Source: Gordonibacter faecis
GTDB lineage: Bacteria > Actinomycetota > Coriobacteriia > Coriobacteriales > Eggerthellaceae
NCBI RefSeq assembly: GCF_030077735.1
Contig: NZ_JASJEU010000013.1
Coordinates: forward strand, 186,001 to 250,000
DNA length: 64,000 bases
Direction: 5' to 3'
Positions 26,772-35,401 of this stretch are shown here, one piece after another. How positions within the stretch are numbered: the stretch's first letter is position 1; each line of letters starts with the position of its first letter. Under the pieces are notes generated by a model, which saw nothing but the letters and a program-made list of their open reading frames with translations, did not search any database and had not been told where the DNA came from. The position numbers were made by a program, and so were the translations under genes.

Positions 26772-27197
26772 ATGGCTACACCCGCTATTTTGGTGAACGT
26801 TAACCGCTGCACGGGGTGCTGGACGTGTTCTTTGGCCTGCAAGGTAGGCCACAAACTGGGCACCGACGAGTGGTGGCAGTATGTCAATACCATCGGTGAC
26901 GGCAAGGGTGTGGACAGCCCCGGCGGCACCTGGCCAAACCTGTTCATGAAATGGGAGCCCGTTTACACCAAGAAGTGCACGTTGTGCGCCGACCGTACGG
27001 TGGAGGGAGATCAGCCCTTCTGCGTGTTTAACTGCCCGACTGAGGCACTCACCTATGGTGATGCCGATGACCCCGAGAGCCCCTTCAACGTGCGCATTGA
27101 AGAGTTGAAAGAACTGGGCTTCGGCGTATACAAGCGTCACGCCTGGGAAGGCACCCGCGACAACATTTACTATGCGGAAAAGGTAACAGCCATCTAG
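26772..27197 (+). CDS. 4Fe-4S ferredoxin-type electron-transfer subunit (FeS4)
   Basis: A 141-residue protein, longer than the other FeS subunits. Cysteine groups CTGCWTCSLAC (residues about 12-22) and CTLCADR...QPFCVFNC suit two [4Fe-4S] clusters. Both the insert between groups (GDGKGVDSPGGTWPNL) and the C-terminal extension (ELKELGFGVYKRHAWEG) are absent from the other modules, in line with M4 being a separate subgroup. It begins three bases after the M4 stop. Cytoplasmic electron-transfer partner of M4. Confidence 0.9.
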   Translation: MATPAILVNVNRCTGCWTCSLACKVGHKLGTDEWWQYVNTIGDGKGVDSPGGTWPNLFMKWEPVYTKKCTLCADRTVEGDQPFCVFNCPTEALTYGDADDPESPFNVRIEELKELGFGVYKRHAWEGTRDNIYYAEKVTAI

Positions 27198-27209
27198 ACA
27201 CTTCCTTCT

Positions 27210-27247
27210 GTCCCTGCGCGTCCTGCTGAGGTGGGGCGCGCAGGGAC
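27210..27247 (+). terminator. GC-rich intercistronic hairpin between FeS4 and MFS4
   Basis: Perfect stem GTCCCTGCGCG/CGCGCAGGGAC (27210-27220 with 27237-27247), 12 bases after the FeS4 stop. No T-tract. It probably sets differential expression of the downstream MFS gene. Confidence 0.55.
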
Positions 27248-27279
27248 ACCTCGTAGTAGAGATCAAGGACAAAGTAGAA

Positions 27280-28527
27280 ATGAAGAAGAAGTTGCATTAC
27301 GCATGGATCGTGCTTGTAGGCTGCTGCGGACTCACCTCGACGATGGGTATTATTCTGAACACGGGCGGGCAATGGTTCGCCTCAGTGACGGGGGAATTGG
27401 GTTTCAGTACCACAGAACTCGGGCTCTACTTGACGGTTTGCTCGTTGGGCCTGGGTTTGGCGGCACCGTTTGTGGGGAGGCTTTTGCCCAAAGCGAACAT
27501 TCGCGTATTGCTCACTGCCTGCGCGCTGGCGAGCGTTGCCGCGTTGGGCGCCATGGCGTTTTACGATGCCCCTTGGCAATGGTGGGTCTCGGGTGCAGTT
27601 ATTGGCCTTGCGGGTGGCTTCGTGTTTCTGGTGCCCGCGCCCATAATTTTGGGAAACTGGTTTGCCAAAAAGACCGGGTTCGTTGTGGGTATTGCCATGG
27701 CATGCACCGGCATTGCTGCGGCTATTATGAATCCTATCGTTGCGACTCTTATCGCGTCGCTGGGTTGGCGTACCACGTATCTGGTGACGGCGGCCATCGC
27801 TGCAATCATTGTGTTGCCCTGCACGCTCTTCCTCATCCGTTTTAAGCCTGAGGACAAAGGCCTTCTGCCCTATGGTGCAGAAGCTTTCACTGCCGAGGGC
27901 GTACAGTCTTCTGGCGCGCCCTCGTCCGCCTCTGAGGGTGTGTCGGCGAAGCGCGCCTATCATTCGCTCGCATTTTGGCTGCTGTTCTTCGCATTTGTGG
28001 CGTTTTCTATGCTGGGCGGCTTCTCGCAATTGCTTCCGCTGTACATGAGCAACGTGGGATTGACGGCTATTGTTGGCCTTATTGCCACCATGGTTATGAT
28101 TGGGCAGTTCAGCGGTACGCTGGGTCTGGGGGCGGTCAGTGATCGGTTCGGTGGACTGGTCGCTGGCATGCTGGGTTCCGGCATTGTGCTTGGAGGCTTT
28201 TTGCTACTCATCTTCTTCGGAAACCTCGCGCCGAGCGCGCTGGGTGGCGGGCTCTTCTACGGCGTAGCTCTGTCGCTTTCAAGCGTGACGCCCGCGCTGC
28301 TCTGTCGAGATGCGTTTGGCAACAAGGATTTCGCTTCGCTGTACTCCACGCTCATGTTTGCGGTGAGCGCTGTGGGGGCGTTCGGCATGACCATTATCAC
28401 ACTCATTCTTGATACTACCGGTAGTTTCTATCCGGCGCTGTGGTTTGGCGTGGCGCTTTGCGTGGCCGCCGCAGCGGCGGTTATCACGTCCCTCAAGCTG
28501 GCGAAACGACTCCCACGCGAAGCGTAG
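27280..28527 (+). CDS. MFS transporter (MFS4)
   Basis: A 415-residue, about twelve-helix carrier, paralogous to MFS3 with long identical stretches (for example GNWFAKKTG and IRFKPEDKGLLPYG). The cytoplasmic loop GAVSDRFGG is conserved. The central loop is Ser/Ala-rich (SSGAPSSASEG), unlike the MFS3 loop. The two copies flank M4-FeS4, so one may import substrate and the other export product, or the pair arose by duplication without specialisation. It is followed by a hairpin and the phosphotriesterase-like gene, all on the same strand. Confidence 0.88.
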   Translation: MKKKLHYAWIVLVGCCGLTSTMGIILNTGGQWFASVTGELGFSTTELGLYLTVCSLGLGLAAPFVGRLLPKANIRVLLTACALASVAALGAMAFYDAPWQWWVSGAVIGLAGGFVFLVPAPIILGNWFAKKTGFVVGIAMACTGIAAAIMNPIVATLIASLGWRTTYLVTAAIAAIIVLPCTLFLIRFKPEDKGLLPYGAEAFTAEGVQSSGAPSSASEGVSAKRAYHSLAFWLLFFAFVAFSMLGGFSQLLPLYMSNVGLTAIVGLIATMVMIGQFSGTLGLGAVSDRFGGLVAGMLGSGIVLGGFLLLIFFGNLAPSALGGGLFYGVALSLSSVTPALLCRDAFGNKDFASLYSTLMFAVSAVGAFGMTIITLILDTTGSFYPALWFGVALCVAAAAAVITSLKLAKRLPREA

Positions 28528-28590
28528 TAGCTCGGGTGTAAGAGGGTGTGGCTACGAGGCACCACCGCGACATCCAGCAACAAATGAAGA

Positions 28591-28617
28591 GCCGTGTCGC
28601 ACCTGCGGCGACACGGC
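28591..28617 (+). terminator. Intercistronic hairpin before the phosphotriesterase-like gene
   Basis: Perfect 10-bp stem GCCGTGTCGC/GCGACACGGC (28591-28600 with 28608-28617), 24 bases before the start codon and just upstream of its ribosome site. It lacks a T-tract. Confidence 0.5.
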
Positions 28618-28640
28618 AGAATACGACAAGGAGCAGGGAT

Positions 28641-29771
28641 ATGAAAAAGGTACGGACGGTATGCGGCGACATCGCGCCTGAACGTCTGGGCACCACCATG
28701 ATCCATGAACATGTCGCTATCAATCTGAGCCCCGTTACTGCGGGGTCGCGGACGTTCTTTCCCCAGATAAAAGACGAGCAGCTGACACTGGAGAATCGCA
28801 ATCTCAAGTTTCTCCAGAGCGGCGCGTGGTCCATGGCTCCCGAGGTGATGGATACGTCGGGGGATGACTATCTCAAGTTTATTGTGAATGAATTGAAGGA
28901 GTACAAGGCGGTTGGCGGGGAAGCGCTGTGCGAGTGCTCGGTCTACGGCATCCTGGGCAGGCCGTACGAGGATTTGGTGCGCGCGTCTGAGGAGTCGGGC
29001 GTCAATATTGTTTATGGTGTGGGGATGTATCGCGACTCCGTGCGCCCGGCCAAGTTTCAGGGCAAGTCTGAAGACGAAATCAAGACGCTATTTGAGGCTG
29101 ACATCGACAATGGTTTTGAGGAAACCGGCATCAAGCCGGGCTTTTTGAAAGCCACGTTTTCCGGCTTGGCTGACGGGCGGCTGCCCTTCCCCGGAGAGAT
29201 GGATGTGTTTCGGGCGGTTGCGCGTATTTCGGCCGAGCGCGGCATGCCCATGATGGTGCATCTGGAAGTGCCGCCGCTCAGCGGCGACCAGATTCTTGGA
29301 TTCGCTGAGCTGGCGATTGCTTTGGGGGCCGACCCGAAAAAGGTGCTCTTCTGCCATGCGCAAAGTCTCGTGACTTCTCCTGATGGTCGTCCGGAAATGA
29401 TAGCCGACGTTATCAAAAGTCATCAGCCGCGCTTCAGCATTGAACCCCACCAGCGGCTACTTGATTTGGGAATCAATATCTCCTTCGACAGTTTCGGCAA
29501 CCAGGCCGTTCAGCCCTTCGAGTTGGGTGGCGCGAATGTGGTGAGCGAGTATCTGGAGTTGAGTGCCGTCTACGAGTTGTTGAAGTTGGGCTATGAGGGA
29601 CAGATCATGCTGGGCCACGACTTCTGCTGCAAGTTGTCCGCCAAGGCCTACGGCGGCTACGGCTACACGCGCGTACCCACCTTCGTCTGCGACATGCTGG
29701 GCCAACTAGGCTTCGCCGATGCCGCCCACCGCATGATTACAACAAACCCTGCCGAGTTCCTTGCGTTTTAG
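28641..29771 (+). CDS. Phosphotriesterase-family metal-dependent hydrolase
   Basis: A 376-residue TIM-barrel amidohydrolase. Binuclear metal ligands expected for the family are visible: HEH in TTMIHEHVAI (about residues 25-27), a Lys in GFLKATFSG as bridging ligand, His in MMVHLEV, His in LFCHAQS and Asp in MLGHDFCC. Relatives hydrolyse phosphotriesters or lactones, so an ester or lactone substrate is likely but not readable. The start at 28641 follows AAGGAGCAGGG. It is the last gene of the same-strand run after M4-FeS4-MFS4, so it may open or de-esterify a compound before or after the M4 reaction (inference). Confidence 0.85.
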   Translation: MKKVRTVCGDIAPERLGTTMIHEHVAINLSPVTAGSRTFFPQIKDEQLTLENRNLKFLQSGAWSMAPEVMDTSGDDYLKFIVNELKEYKAVGGEALCECSVYGILGRPYEDLVRASEESGVNIVYGVGMYRDSVRPAKFQGKSEDEIKTLFEADIDNGFEETGIKPGFLKATFSGLADGRLPFPGEMDVFRAVARISAERGMPMMVHLEVPPLSGDQILGFAELAIALGADPKKVLFCHAQSLVTSPDGRPEMIADVIKSHQPRFSIEPHQRLLDLGINISFDSFGNQAVQPFELGGANVVSEYLELSAVYELLKLGYEGQIMLGHDFCCKLSAKAYGGYGYTRVPTFVCDMLGQLGFADAAHRMITTNPAEFLAF

Positions 29772-29954
29772 GGGTTGAGCGGCGCGCGGGCGAAGCTTTT
29801 GTTTGAAGTTGGTGTGTGTCGGTGCCAGCGTCTGGTTCGGCACACACTGGCTGCACATTGCTCGGTAGTGTGCATTTTTGTTATCATCGTGGTGCGGGCA
29901 AGTATCCAAAATGCGCAGGTGATGAGGCGCATCCAAGCCGAATAGGGGCGGCGT

Positions 29955-31514
29955 ATGGAACTGGGATACGGCTATATACGTGAGTATATGACAAAGCGGT
30001 TCACCGTTCTTTCTGCGAGTAAAGATAGGCGCGCGCGTTATGCGATGCCTGCGGTGTATAGCAAGGGTGTGCCTGTTGAGGCGAAGCGCATCTACCTGAT
30101 GCGTCTGGAATCTGCAAATGATGAGCGCGTAATTTGCGAGGACATTCTATCTATTATCTGCTGCGAGTCGGGTACGTACTTGTCGGAGAGTGAGGCGCTC
30201 GGGCGTCCGCAAAGGAAAGGTCGCACGCTGTACCTTGAGGTTCCTGATGGTGGACTTCTTGAAGTGTGCGCGAGCCTGCTGGATCTGTTCCATCGCGAGG
30301 GTGTGTGGCGTGAAGCGCTCTGGCGCTTGCATCAGGACCGTGAGGGCAGTACCATTAAGAACTTTTTGGACGCAAGTGTGGATTTGTTTGACGGCATGCT
30401 TGTGTACTATCCCGCTGGTGAATGGCGTGGTTGCGTTTTCTCGACGGCGGATGATTGGAAAGCCACCCGCGTGTGGGGTCTGGTCGATGAAGACGGCCGT
30501 TACTCCGAAGAAATTGATTATAGCTGTCTTGAAGAGGCTATCGGCTCCACCGAGCCGCTTGCGACGCAGATCACTGACCGGTTCGGCGATGTCTTAGACG
30601 TATTGGCGGTGCCGGTGAGAGTGAGTGACGGGTCGTGTTTGGGACTGCTGTTGGTGCCCCTTCCGGATGGACTGGCAACTGAGGCGCAGACGTGGCATCT
30701 TTCCCAGCTGCGAGTTGCCCTTGAGGCGTTCCTGAACACCCAGACTTCCCTTGATGGGAAAGAGATCGTGTCGCCCCATTCCCTTCTTAAGCTGCTCTTG
30801 TCCGACAAGACCGAGAACCTGCGGTCGATTAAGCGACATCTCAAGGCGTTTGGGTTTCCCCACTGCGGGAACTATGCGTGCGCTATCGTTGATCTTAATA
30901 CTTACGGAAGCTACAAGACTATTCCCTTGCAGCAGAATTGTGCCATCATTGAGGGCATGGGGGAGGGGTATTTGACGGTTCAGCACGAGTCGGATGTGTT
31001 TGTCCTGGCTGATCTCAGTCGCTGCAAGCCGGCCCTGCCGGAGTTCTTCCAAAAGGTGGTCAAGTATTACAGTGCCTATCCGATGCAGATTGGGGTTAGT
31101 TTTCCGTTCTCCGACTTGTTGCAAGTGGGTAAGTATGTCCAGCAGGCCAAGGCGGCGCTTGAGTTGGGCGCTGAAGCCCATCCGTCGCGGAAGACTCACT
31201 GGTTCACTGACGTTGCGGCAACGTACATTCTTTTGCATGGCACCGAGCGGCTGCCGGCTCGTATGCTTTGCTCACCAGGGGTGCTGGAGTTGCAGAAGCA
31301 GTCCGACAGCGGCGGTGTCGACTACCTGGAAACACTGACCTCTTACATCGAGAATCTCTATAACGCTTCGCTCACCGCCAAGGCGCTGCATATCCATCGT
31401 AGTACGCTGCAGTATCGCCTTGAGCGCATTGCTGCCATCACTGAACTAAACCTCGAGGATCCCGACGACCGCCTCTATCTAGAATTCTCCCTCGCCCTAC
31501 TACGGCAACGGTAG
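29955..31514 (+). CDS. PucR/CdaR-type transcriptional regulator (PucR1)
   Basis: A 519-residue soluble regulator. The C-terminus has the PucR-type helix-turn-helix: NASLTAKALHIHRSTLQYRL followed by ERI. The N-terminal half is a sensory region without recognised catalytic residues. A middle segment (SLLKLLLSDKTENLRSIKRH, around residues 275-295) leads into the GGDEF-like domain that often precedes this HTH. It lies 183 bases after the hydrolase gene on the same strand and could regulate it or the LuxR3 region downstream. The ATG at 29955 follows AGGGGCGG. Two further regulators of this kind are at 46586 and 58307. Confidence 0.82.
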   Translation: MELGYGYIREYMTKRFTVLSASKDRRARYAMPAVYSKGVPVEAKRIYLMRLESANDERVICEDILSIICCESGTYLSESEALGRPQRKGRTLYLEVPDGGLLEVCASLLDLFHREGVWREALWRLHQDREGSTIKNFLDASVDLFDGMLVYYPAGEWRGCVFSTADDWKATRVWGLVDEDGRYSEEIDYSCLEEAIGSTEPLATQITDRFGDVLDVLAVPVRVSDGSCLGLLLVPLPDGLATEAQTWHLSQLRVALEAFLNTQTSLDGKEIVSPHSLLKLLLSDKTENLRSIKRHLKAFGFPHCGNYACAIVDLNTYGSYKTIPLQQNCAIIEGMGEGYLTVQHESDVFVLADLSRCKPALPEFFQKVVKYYSAYPMQIGVSFPFSDLLQVGKYVQQAKAALELGAEAHPSRKTHWFTDVAATYILLHGTERLPARMLCSPGVLELQKQSDSGGVDYLETLTSYIENLYNASLTAKALHIHRSTLQYRLERIAAITELNLEDPDDRLYLEFSLALLRQR

Positions 31515-31777
31515 ACGGGTGGGAGGGGGAGGATAACCTTCTCGACTCTGACTTGAATGCATGGAAAACCTCGCGCTAGGATGGCTGAGGTTGGTTGAAT
31601 ACAGCCTCGTTTGTTATAGCTGAGCGCTTGAAGCGCTGCGTTTTGGACAAGCTGCGAAAATCACGAAAAGTGGTGTGCAAATCGCCAAAATCGGCGAAAA
31701 GGGCCTCGGAAAGGGCTTAAAAGGCCTGTGCTACACTGGCCTTGCCGCAGGGAGAAGTCGGGCAGGGGGAGACTTTC

Positions 31778-33424
31778 ATGCAACGCGAGCGGGCCGCTCA
31801 GTCGGACATTTCCATCGATATGAAGTTCCTGCATCCCAATGCTGGGCAAACGCCGTTGCGCGAATTCACACTTCGTATCCCTCTGTTATGTGTGTTAGGT
31901 CTTTCCTTTTACCTGGGTTGGATATTCTGTCTATTCTGGAGTCCGTCACTGCTTCCTCACAGCGTTTTTGGTGACTTTGGTGCACATATTGTACGCACGG
32001 CTATGACCGTTGCTATGTTTGCGGCTTACGTTGTATTTGGCGTGTTTGCTCGATTCTTTGCCTCTCGTAGGGGTGAGACTGCCTTGCGTGTGGTGGCGCT
32101 CTTGTGCTGTCCTTTTGCTGGCGCAGTTGGACTACTTCCTGCGAATACTGATGTTGCTTGGGGCATTTTCCTTTGGTGTGCGAGTGGAGTGGGTAGTTCC
32201 GCACTGCTGCTTGTGTGGTCTAAAAAATTGGTAGTACTCAACCGAAAGCAAATTATCTTTTCAGCATCGAGTGCCTTCCTTGTAGGATCGCTTTTCTATG
32301 TCGCCACAGCGTTCATGCCCTCGGGTATTGCCTATACTGCCACGGTTTCGCTTCCTGTAGCTTCTGTTGTACTTGCGTGGTTGGCTCTTTCGCCTTCAGT
32401 TGTGTTCGCGCAGTTTGACGAAGAAGGTACCAGTTGTGCAGTGGAAGACAGTATTGCGTTTCAAGATGATGATGTATCAAGTAATATATGGGTCGATTCG
32501 GACGAAGGCGAAGTTCTGGCTGAGGGTGTTGAAGCGGGACAGCGCTTCTCCTTCATGCGTACCGTGTTATTAGCATTTGCTTATAGCGTCGGCATCGGTT
32601 TTGTGGGAGCTTCTGCAACGGTGGAGGCGTACTATCCTTTTACCGTGCATGTAATAGCCATGGCTAACGTGATTGCTGCTGTATTTACGGTATTGTTTTT
32701 AGTTCGCAAGCCTCGCAACATTGCACTTATCCTGACAGAAGTTTTTTTGCCCATTATGCTTATAGGGATCTTTGCGTTCTCGTTCGCAAACTATGTAGGG
32801 CAACTTCTCTGCCTTCTTGTTTTGTTTGCCCTGTTGGCGTGCCATGACATTGTGGACATCGCTAGCGTTTCTAAGAGTTTTCGCCTTTTTGACGAAAACT
32901 ATGTAAAAACCTTTGCGGTAGGGCGTACGTTAAATGGGCTAGGATGCACATTGGGGTGGATTGTAGGTACCGTGATGTGCTTCGGATTTGCCGGTGACCC
33001 GCTCGGGCGTATGTTTATCTGCTTTGCTCTTGTGGTGTTTCTTGTAGTGGCCACCAGTTTCGCTGTATTTCATCCCGGGCCTCTTTCCTATGTTCGCGAG
33101 GTAAGAATTGATGCGGAACGCTCGGCGCGTCAAGCTATATCCGGTGGAATAGGGGAAACGCTAAAGCTTAAAACGAGTCTCGTGGCGCAGCGCTACGAGT
33201 TAACTCCGCGCCAAACAGAGGTGCTGTGCTGTCTCGCACAGGGTCGCAATGCGGGTTATATCGCCGATCGTTTTACCATATCGGCACATACCGCTAAAAG
33301 TCATATCTACAACATATATAACAAATTAGGGGTCCATTCGCAGCAGGAGTTGCTCGATATTGTAGAAGCCGAGGAGTGCCTCTTTCAGGAAACGACTGAA
33401 CCTCCTGATGATCGGCTCGTTTAA
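31778..33424 (+). CDS. Membrane-anchored LuxR-family transcriptional regulator (LuxR3)
   Basis: A 548-residue protein with a polytopic N-terminal region (about residues 30-450, ten to twelve hydrophobic helices), interrupted by an acidic loop (about 215-260). A LuxR helix-turn-helix is at the C-terminus: LTPRQTEVLCCLAQGRN ... HTAKSHIYNIYNKLGVHS. The start at 31778 follows GCAGGGGGA; ATG 31742 upstream has no such site. Base composition is more AT-rich than its neighbours (many TTT/TTC and TAT codons), suggesting a different origin. It probably controls MFS5 and the orphan FeS module just downstream. Confidence 0.87.
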   Translation: MQRERAAQSDISIDMKFLHPNAGQTPLREFTLRIPLLCVLGLSFYLGWIFCLFWSPSLLPHSVFGDFGAHIVRTAMTVAMFAAYVVFGVFARFFASRRGETALRVVALLCCPFAGAVGLLPANTDVAWGIFLWCASGVGSSALLLVWSKKLVVLNRKQIIFSASSAFLVGSLFYVATAFMPSGIAYTATVSLPVASVVLAWLALSPSVVFAQFDEEGTSCAVEDSIAFQDDDVSSNIWVDSDEGEVLAEGVEAGQRFSFMRTVLLAFAYSVGIGFVGASATVEAYYPFTVHVIAMANVIAAVFTVLFLVRKPRNIALILTEVFLPIMLIGIFAFSFANYVGQLLCLLVLFALLACHDIVDIASVSKSFRLFDENYVKTFAVGRTLNGLGCTLGWIVGTVMCFGFAGDPLGRMFICFALVVFLVVATSFAVFHPGPLSYVREVRIDAERSARQAISGGIGETLKLKTSLVAQRYELTPRQTEVLCCLAQGRNAGYIADRFTISAHTAKSHIYNIYNKLGVHSQQELLDIVEAEECLFQETTEPPDDRLV

Positions 33425-33559
33425 CGCCTTCATACTCAGAGTCTGATCTTGGGCGCGTCAGGTTCTGCGTGCCTTGGCCGGCAGCGTTGGCCGCTCTAAC
33501 CTGCCACTCATACACCGATGCTGAAGTTGCTTCCGCATCTTGGCCAAAGGAGGGCTTTT

Positions 33560-34774
33560 ATGTCCAATTCCACCATACGTCATCGATCAAAGCTTAGTAC
33601 AAAGGCCACATTGCTTCTATGCGCCTGCGACAGCAACGCGCTTGGCTCTGAAATGACGCCTATCCTAGCGGTGATGGCGCTCGCGTTTCCGGGGGAGAAC
33701 GTGAACCTGCTCGTCGCTTTGCCGCCGCTGTGTATCATTCCCGCATCGCTCATTGCGGCAAAGTTGTCGTATTACATTAGCCGTAAAACTATTCTTACCG
33801 TGGGTCAGTTGTTGTTTGTTCTTGGCGGCATTGGGGGTGCATTCGCGCCAAATTTCGAAGTTTTACTATTTACGCGAGTACTCTTTGGGCTGGGTTGCGG
33901 TCTTGTGTACCCCATCGTGCCCACGCTTATCTCGTACTTTTTTGCGGGACAGGAGCGCGCGGGAATGATGGGCGGTGCGAATGCGGTCGGGTCAATCATT
34001 GCCATGGTGTTCTCTACCCTTTCGGGGACGTTGGCTGTTATTGGTTGGCATGTGCCGTTTTTTGTGAACGTCTTCTTTGTGTTTGTACTGATTATGCAAA
34101 TCATATTTCTACCAAAAGTACCGCCCGAGAAAGATCTTGCGTTTGCCCAGGAGGCCGCCGCGCTTTCGCCGGAGCAAAGGCGTATCGGTGGGCGAGCATG
34201 GATGGGTATTTTGCTCATGTTTGTATCTATGACTATAGGCATGGTGTATCTGTTGAAAATGGCTATTTTCATTCAGGAATCGGGCATTGGTGATTCTGTT
34301 ATGGCTGGATTCGCTTCGTCGTCTACCACGTTTACGGCACTTCTCATATCGCTTGTGTTTGCGCAGATATTTAAGCATCTGCGGCGCTATACCGTGCTTG
34401 TTCCTATGGCAGCTATTGCGGCCTCATTTACGCTGCTTGCGTTTGCGACCACCCCTGCGGGAGTGTTTGTGGGTGCTATTGTCTATGGTATATATTTGGG
34501 CACCATCATTCCGTATTTACAAACCGCTCTCAGCGGGCTGGTGCATCCGTGTCGACGAACCTTTGCGCTTTCAGCACTTTCAATTGCCATGTTTGCGGGG
34601 CAGGCGTGCTCGTCGATATACGTCGCATTTGCTGAAGGTGTTGTTGGCGGAAGCACAACGGCTCTGTTTGAACTTATGTCTGCCATGTTTGCAGTGCTCT
34701 TTGTAGTTGTGCTTGTTTACCTGGTGCTAACGCGAAAAGATGCAGCGTATCCATACGGCGACGTGACGGAGTAG
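33560..34774 (+). CDS. MFS transporter (MFS5)
   Basis: A 404-residue, about twelve-helix carrier distinct from MFS1-MFS4. Helix 1 is preceded by a basic segment (TIRHRSKLSTK), and a loop (PPEKDLAFAQEAAALSPEQRR) separates the halves. The start at 33560 is set by AAAGGAGG at 33546-33553, favoured over the ATG at 33518. Three bases separate it from ZR4, which is followed by an FeS subunit, but no molybdoenzyme large subunit follows. It may serve an enzyme encoded elsewhere. Likely under LuxR3. Confidence 0.85.
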   Translation: MSNSTIRHRSKLSTKATLLLCACDSNALGSEMTPILAVMALAFPGENVNLLVALPPLCIIPASLIAAKLSYYISRKTILTVGQLLFVLGGIGGAFAPNFEVLLFTRVLFGLGCGLVYPIVPTLISYFFAGQERAGMMGGANAVGSIIAMVFSTLSGTLAVIGWHVPFFVNVFFVFVLIMQIIFLPKVPPEKDLAFAQEAAALSPEQRRIGGRAWMGILLMFVSMTIGMVYLLKMAIFIQESGIGDSVMAGFASSSTTFTALLISLVFAQIFKHLRRYTVLVPMAAIAASFTLLAFATTPAGVFVGAIVYGIYLGTIIPYLQTALSGLVHPCRRTFALSALSIAMFAGQACSSIYVAFAEGVVGGSTTALFELMSAMFAVLFVVVLVYLVLTRKDAAYPYGDVTE

Positions 34775-34777
34775 CTC

Positions 34778-34975
34778 ATGTGTTGCCCTTGTATTCATTG
34801 TGGGAAGTGCGTTGAAAGGCAGGGTCGCTGTATCGCTTGTTACGAGAAATTGCCAAGTGCAACAGTGCGCTGCTGTCCGGTTTGTGGTGCCGCGCAACCA
34901 CCTCCTCCAGGCGAACGGTTGCTTGCGAGATCAATACAACAAAGTGCTCGATACGGCGCACGAAGTACAAAATGA
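34778..34975 (+). CDS. Small multi-cysteine zinc-ribbon protein (type II, ZR4)
   Basis: A 65-residue protein starting MCCPCIHCGKC: cysteines at 2, 5, 8 and 11 give the same CxxCxxCxxC spacing as ZR2, with an extra Cys at 3. Two more pairs follow (CIAC, CPVC) and a Pro-rich PPPP segment. It is only three bases after MFS5 and 42 bases before the orphan FeS gene, so the three are one operon. ZR2 and ZR6 are its nearest relatives here. No known function. Confidence 0.7.
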   Translation: MCCPCIHCGKCVERQGRCIACYEKLPSATVRCCPVCGAAQPPPPGERLLARSIQQSARYGARSTK

Positions 34976-35017
34976 GACTTCTCGTCACATGCGTACTTGA
35001 AGCAAAAAGGGGGTTGC

Positions 35018-35374
35018 ATGATGGACGTGGAGAAAGCTTTGCTGATTGATTATGAGTATTGCCTCGGCTGTTCCGAGTGTGAAACGACGTGCATGGAAGC
35101 GCATGGACTTGGACCCGACGCACTGGGTATCAAGGTTACAAAGCTAGGTCCGTGGAAAACGCGGGATGGATCGTGGCAGTATGACTTCGTTCCGTTGCCT
35201 ACTGATTGGTGCGACTTATGCGAAGAGAGGGTAACCCAAGGTGGCCGTCCTGCTTGCGTACGAAGGTGCCGCTATGGTGTTATTACCTATGGCTTTGTTG
35301 ATGAGTTAATGGAGTTGTTTACCGGTAAGTCCAAGATGTTGCTGTTCACGCCAAGGAGTGCGGATGGACGGTAG
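35018..35374 (+). CDS. Orphan 4Fe-4S ferredoxin-type subunit (no adjacent catalytic subunit)
   Basis: A 118-residue protein with cysteine groups CLGCSECETTC and CDLCEER...RPACVRRC, the same two-cluster layout as the other FeS subunits. It begins at ATG 35018 (a second ATG follows immediately) after AAAGGGGGTT. Unlike the others, it does not follow a molybdoenzyme gene; it follows MFS5 and ZR4. After it comes the convergent TetR gene. It may serve an enzyme encoded elsewhere, or be the remnant of a module that lost its large subunit. Confidence 0.85.
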   Translation: MMDVEKALLIDYEYCLGCSECETTCMEAHGLGPDALGIKVTKLGPWKTRDGSWQYDFVPLPTDWCDLCEERVTQGGRPACVRRCRYGVITYGFVDELMELFTGKSKMLLFTPRSADGR

Positions 35375-35401
35375 TGGTGCGCTGGTTCTTACCCTGTCGC
35401 A

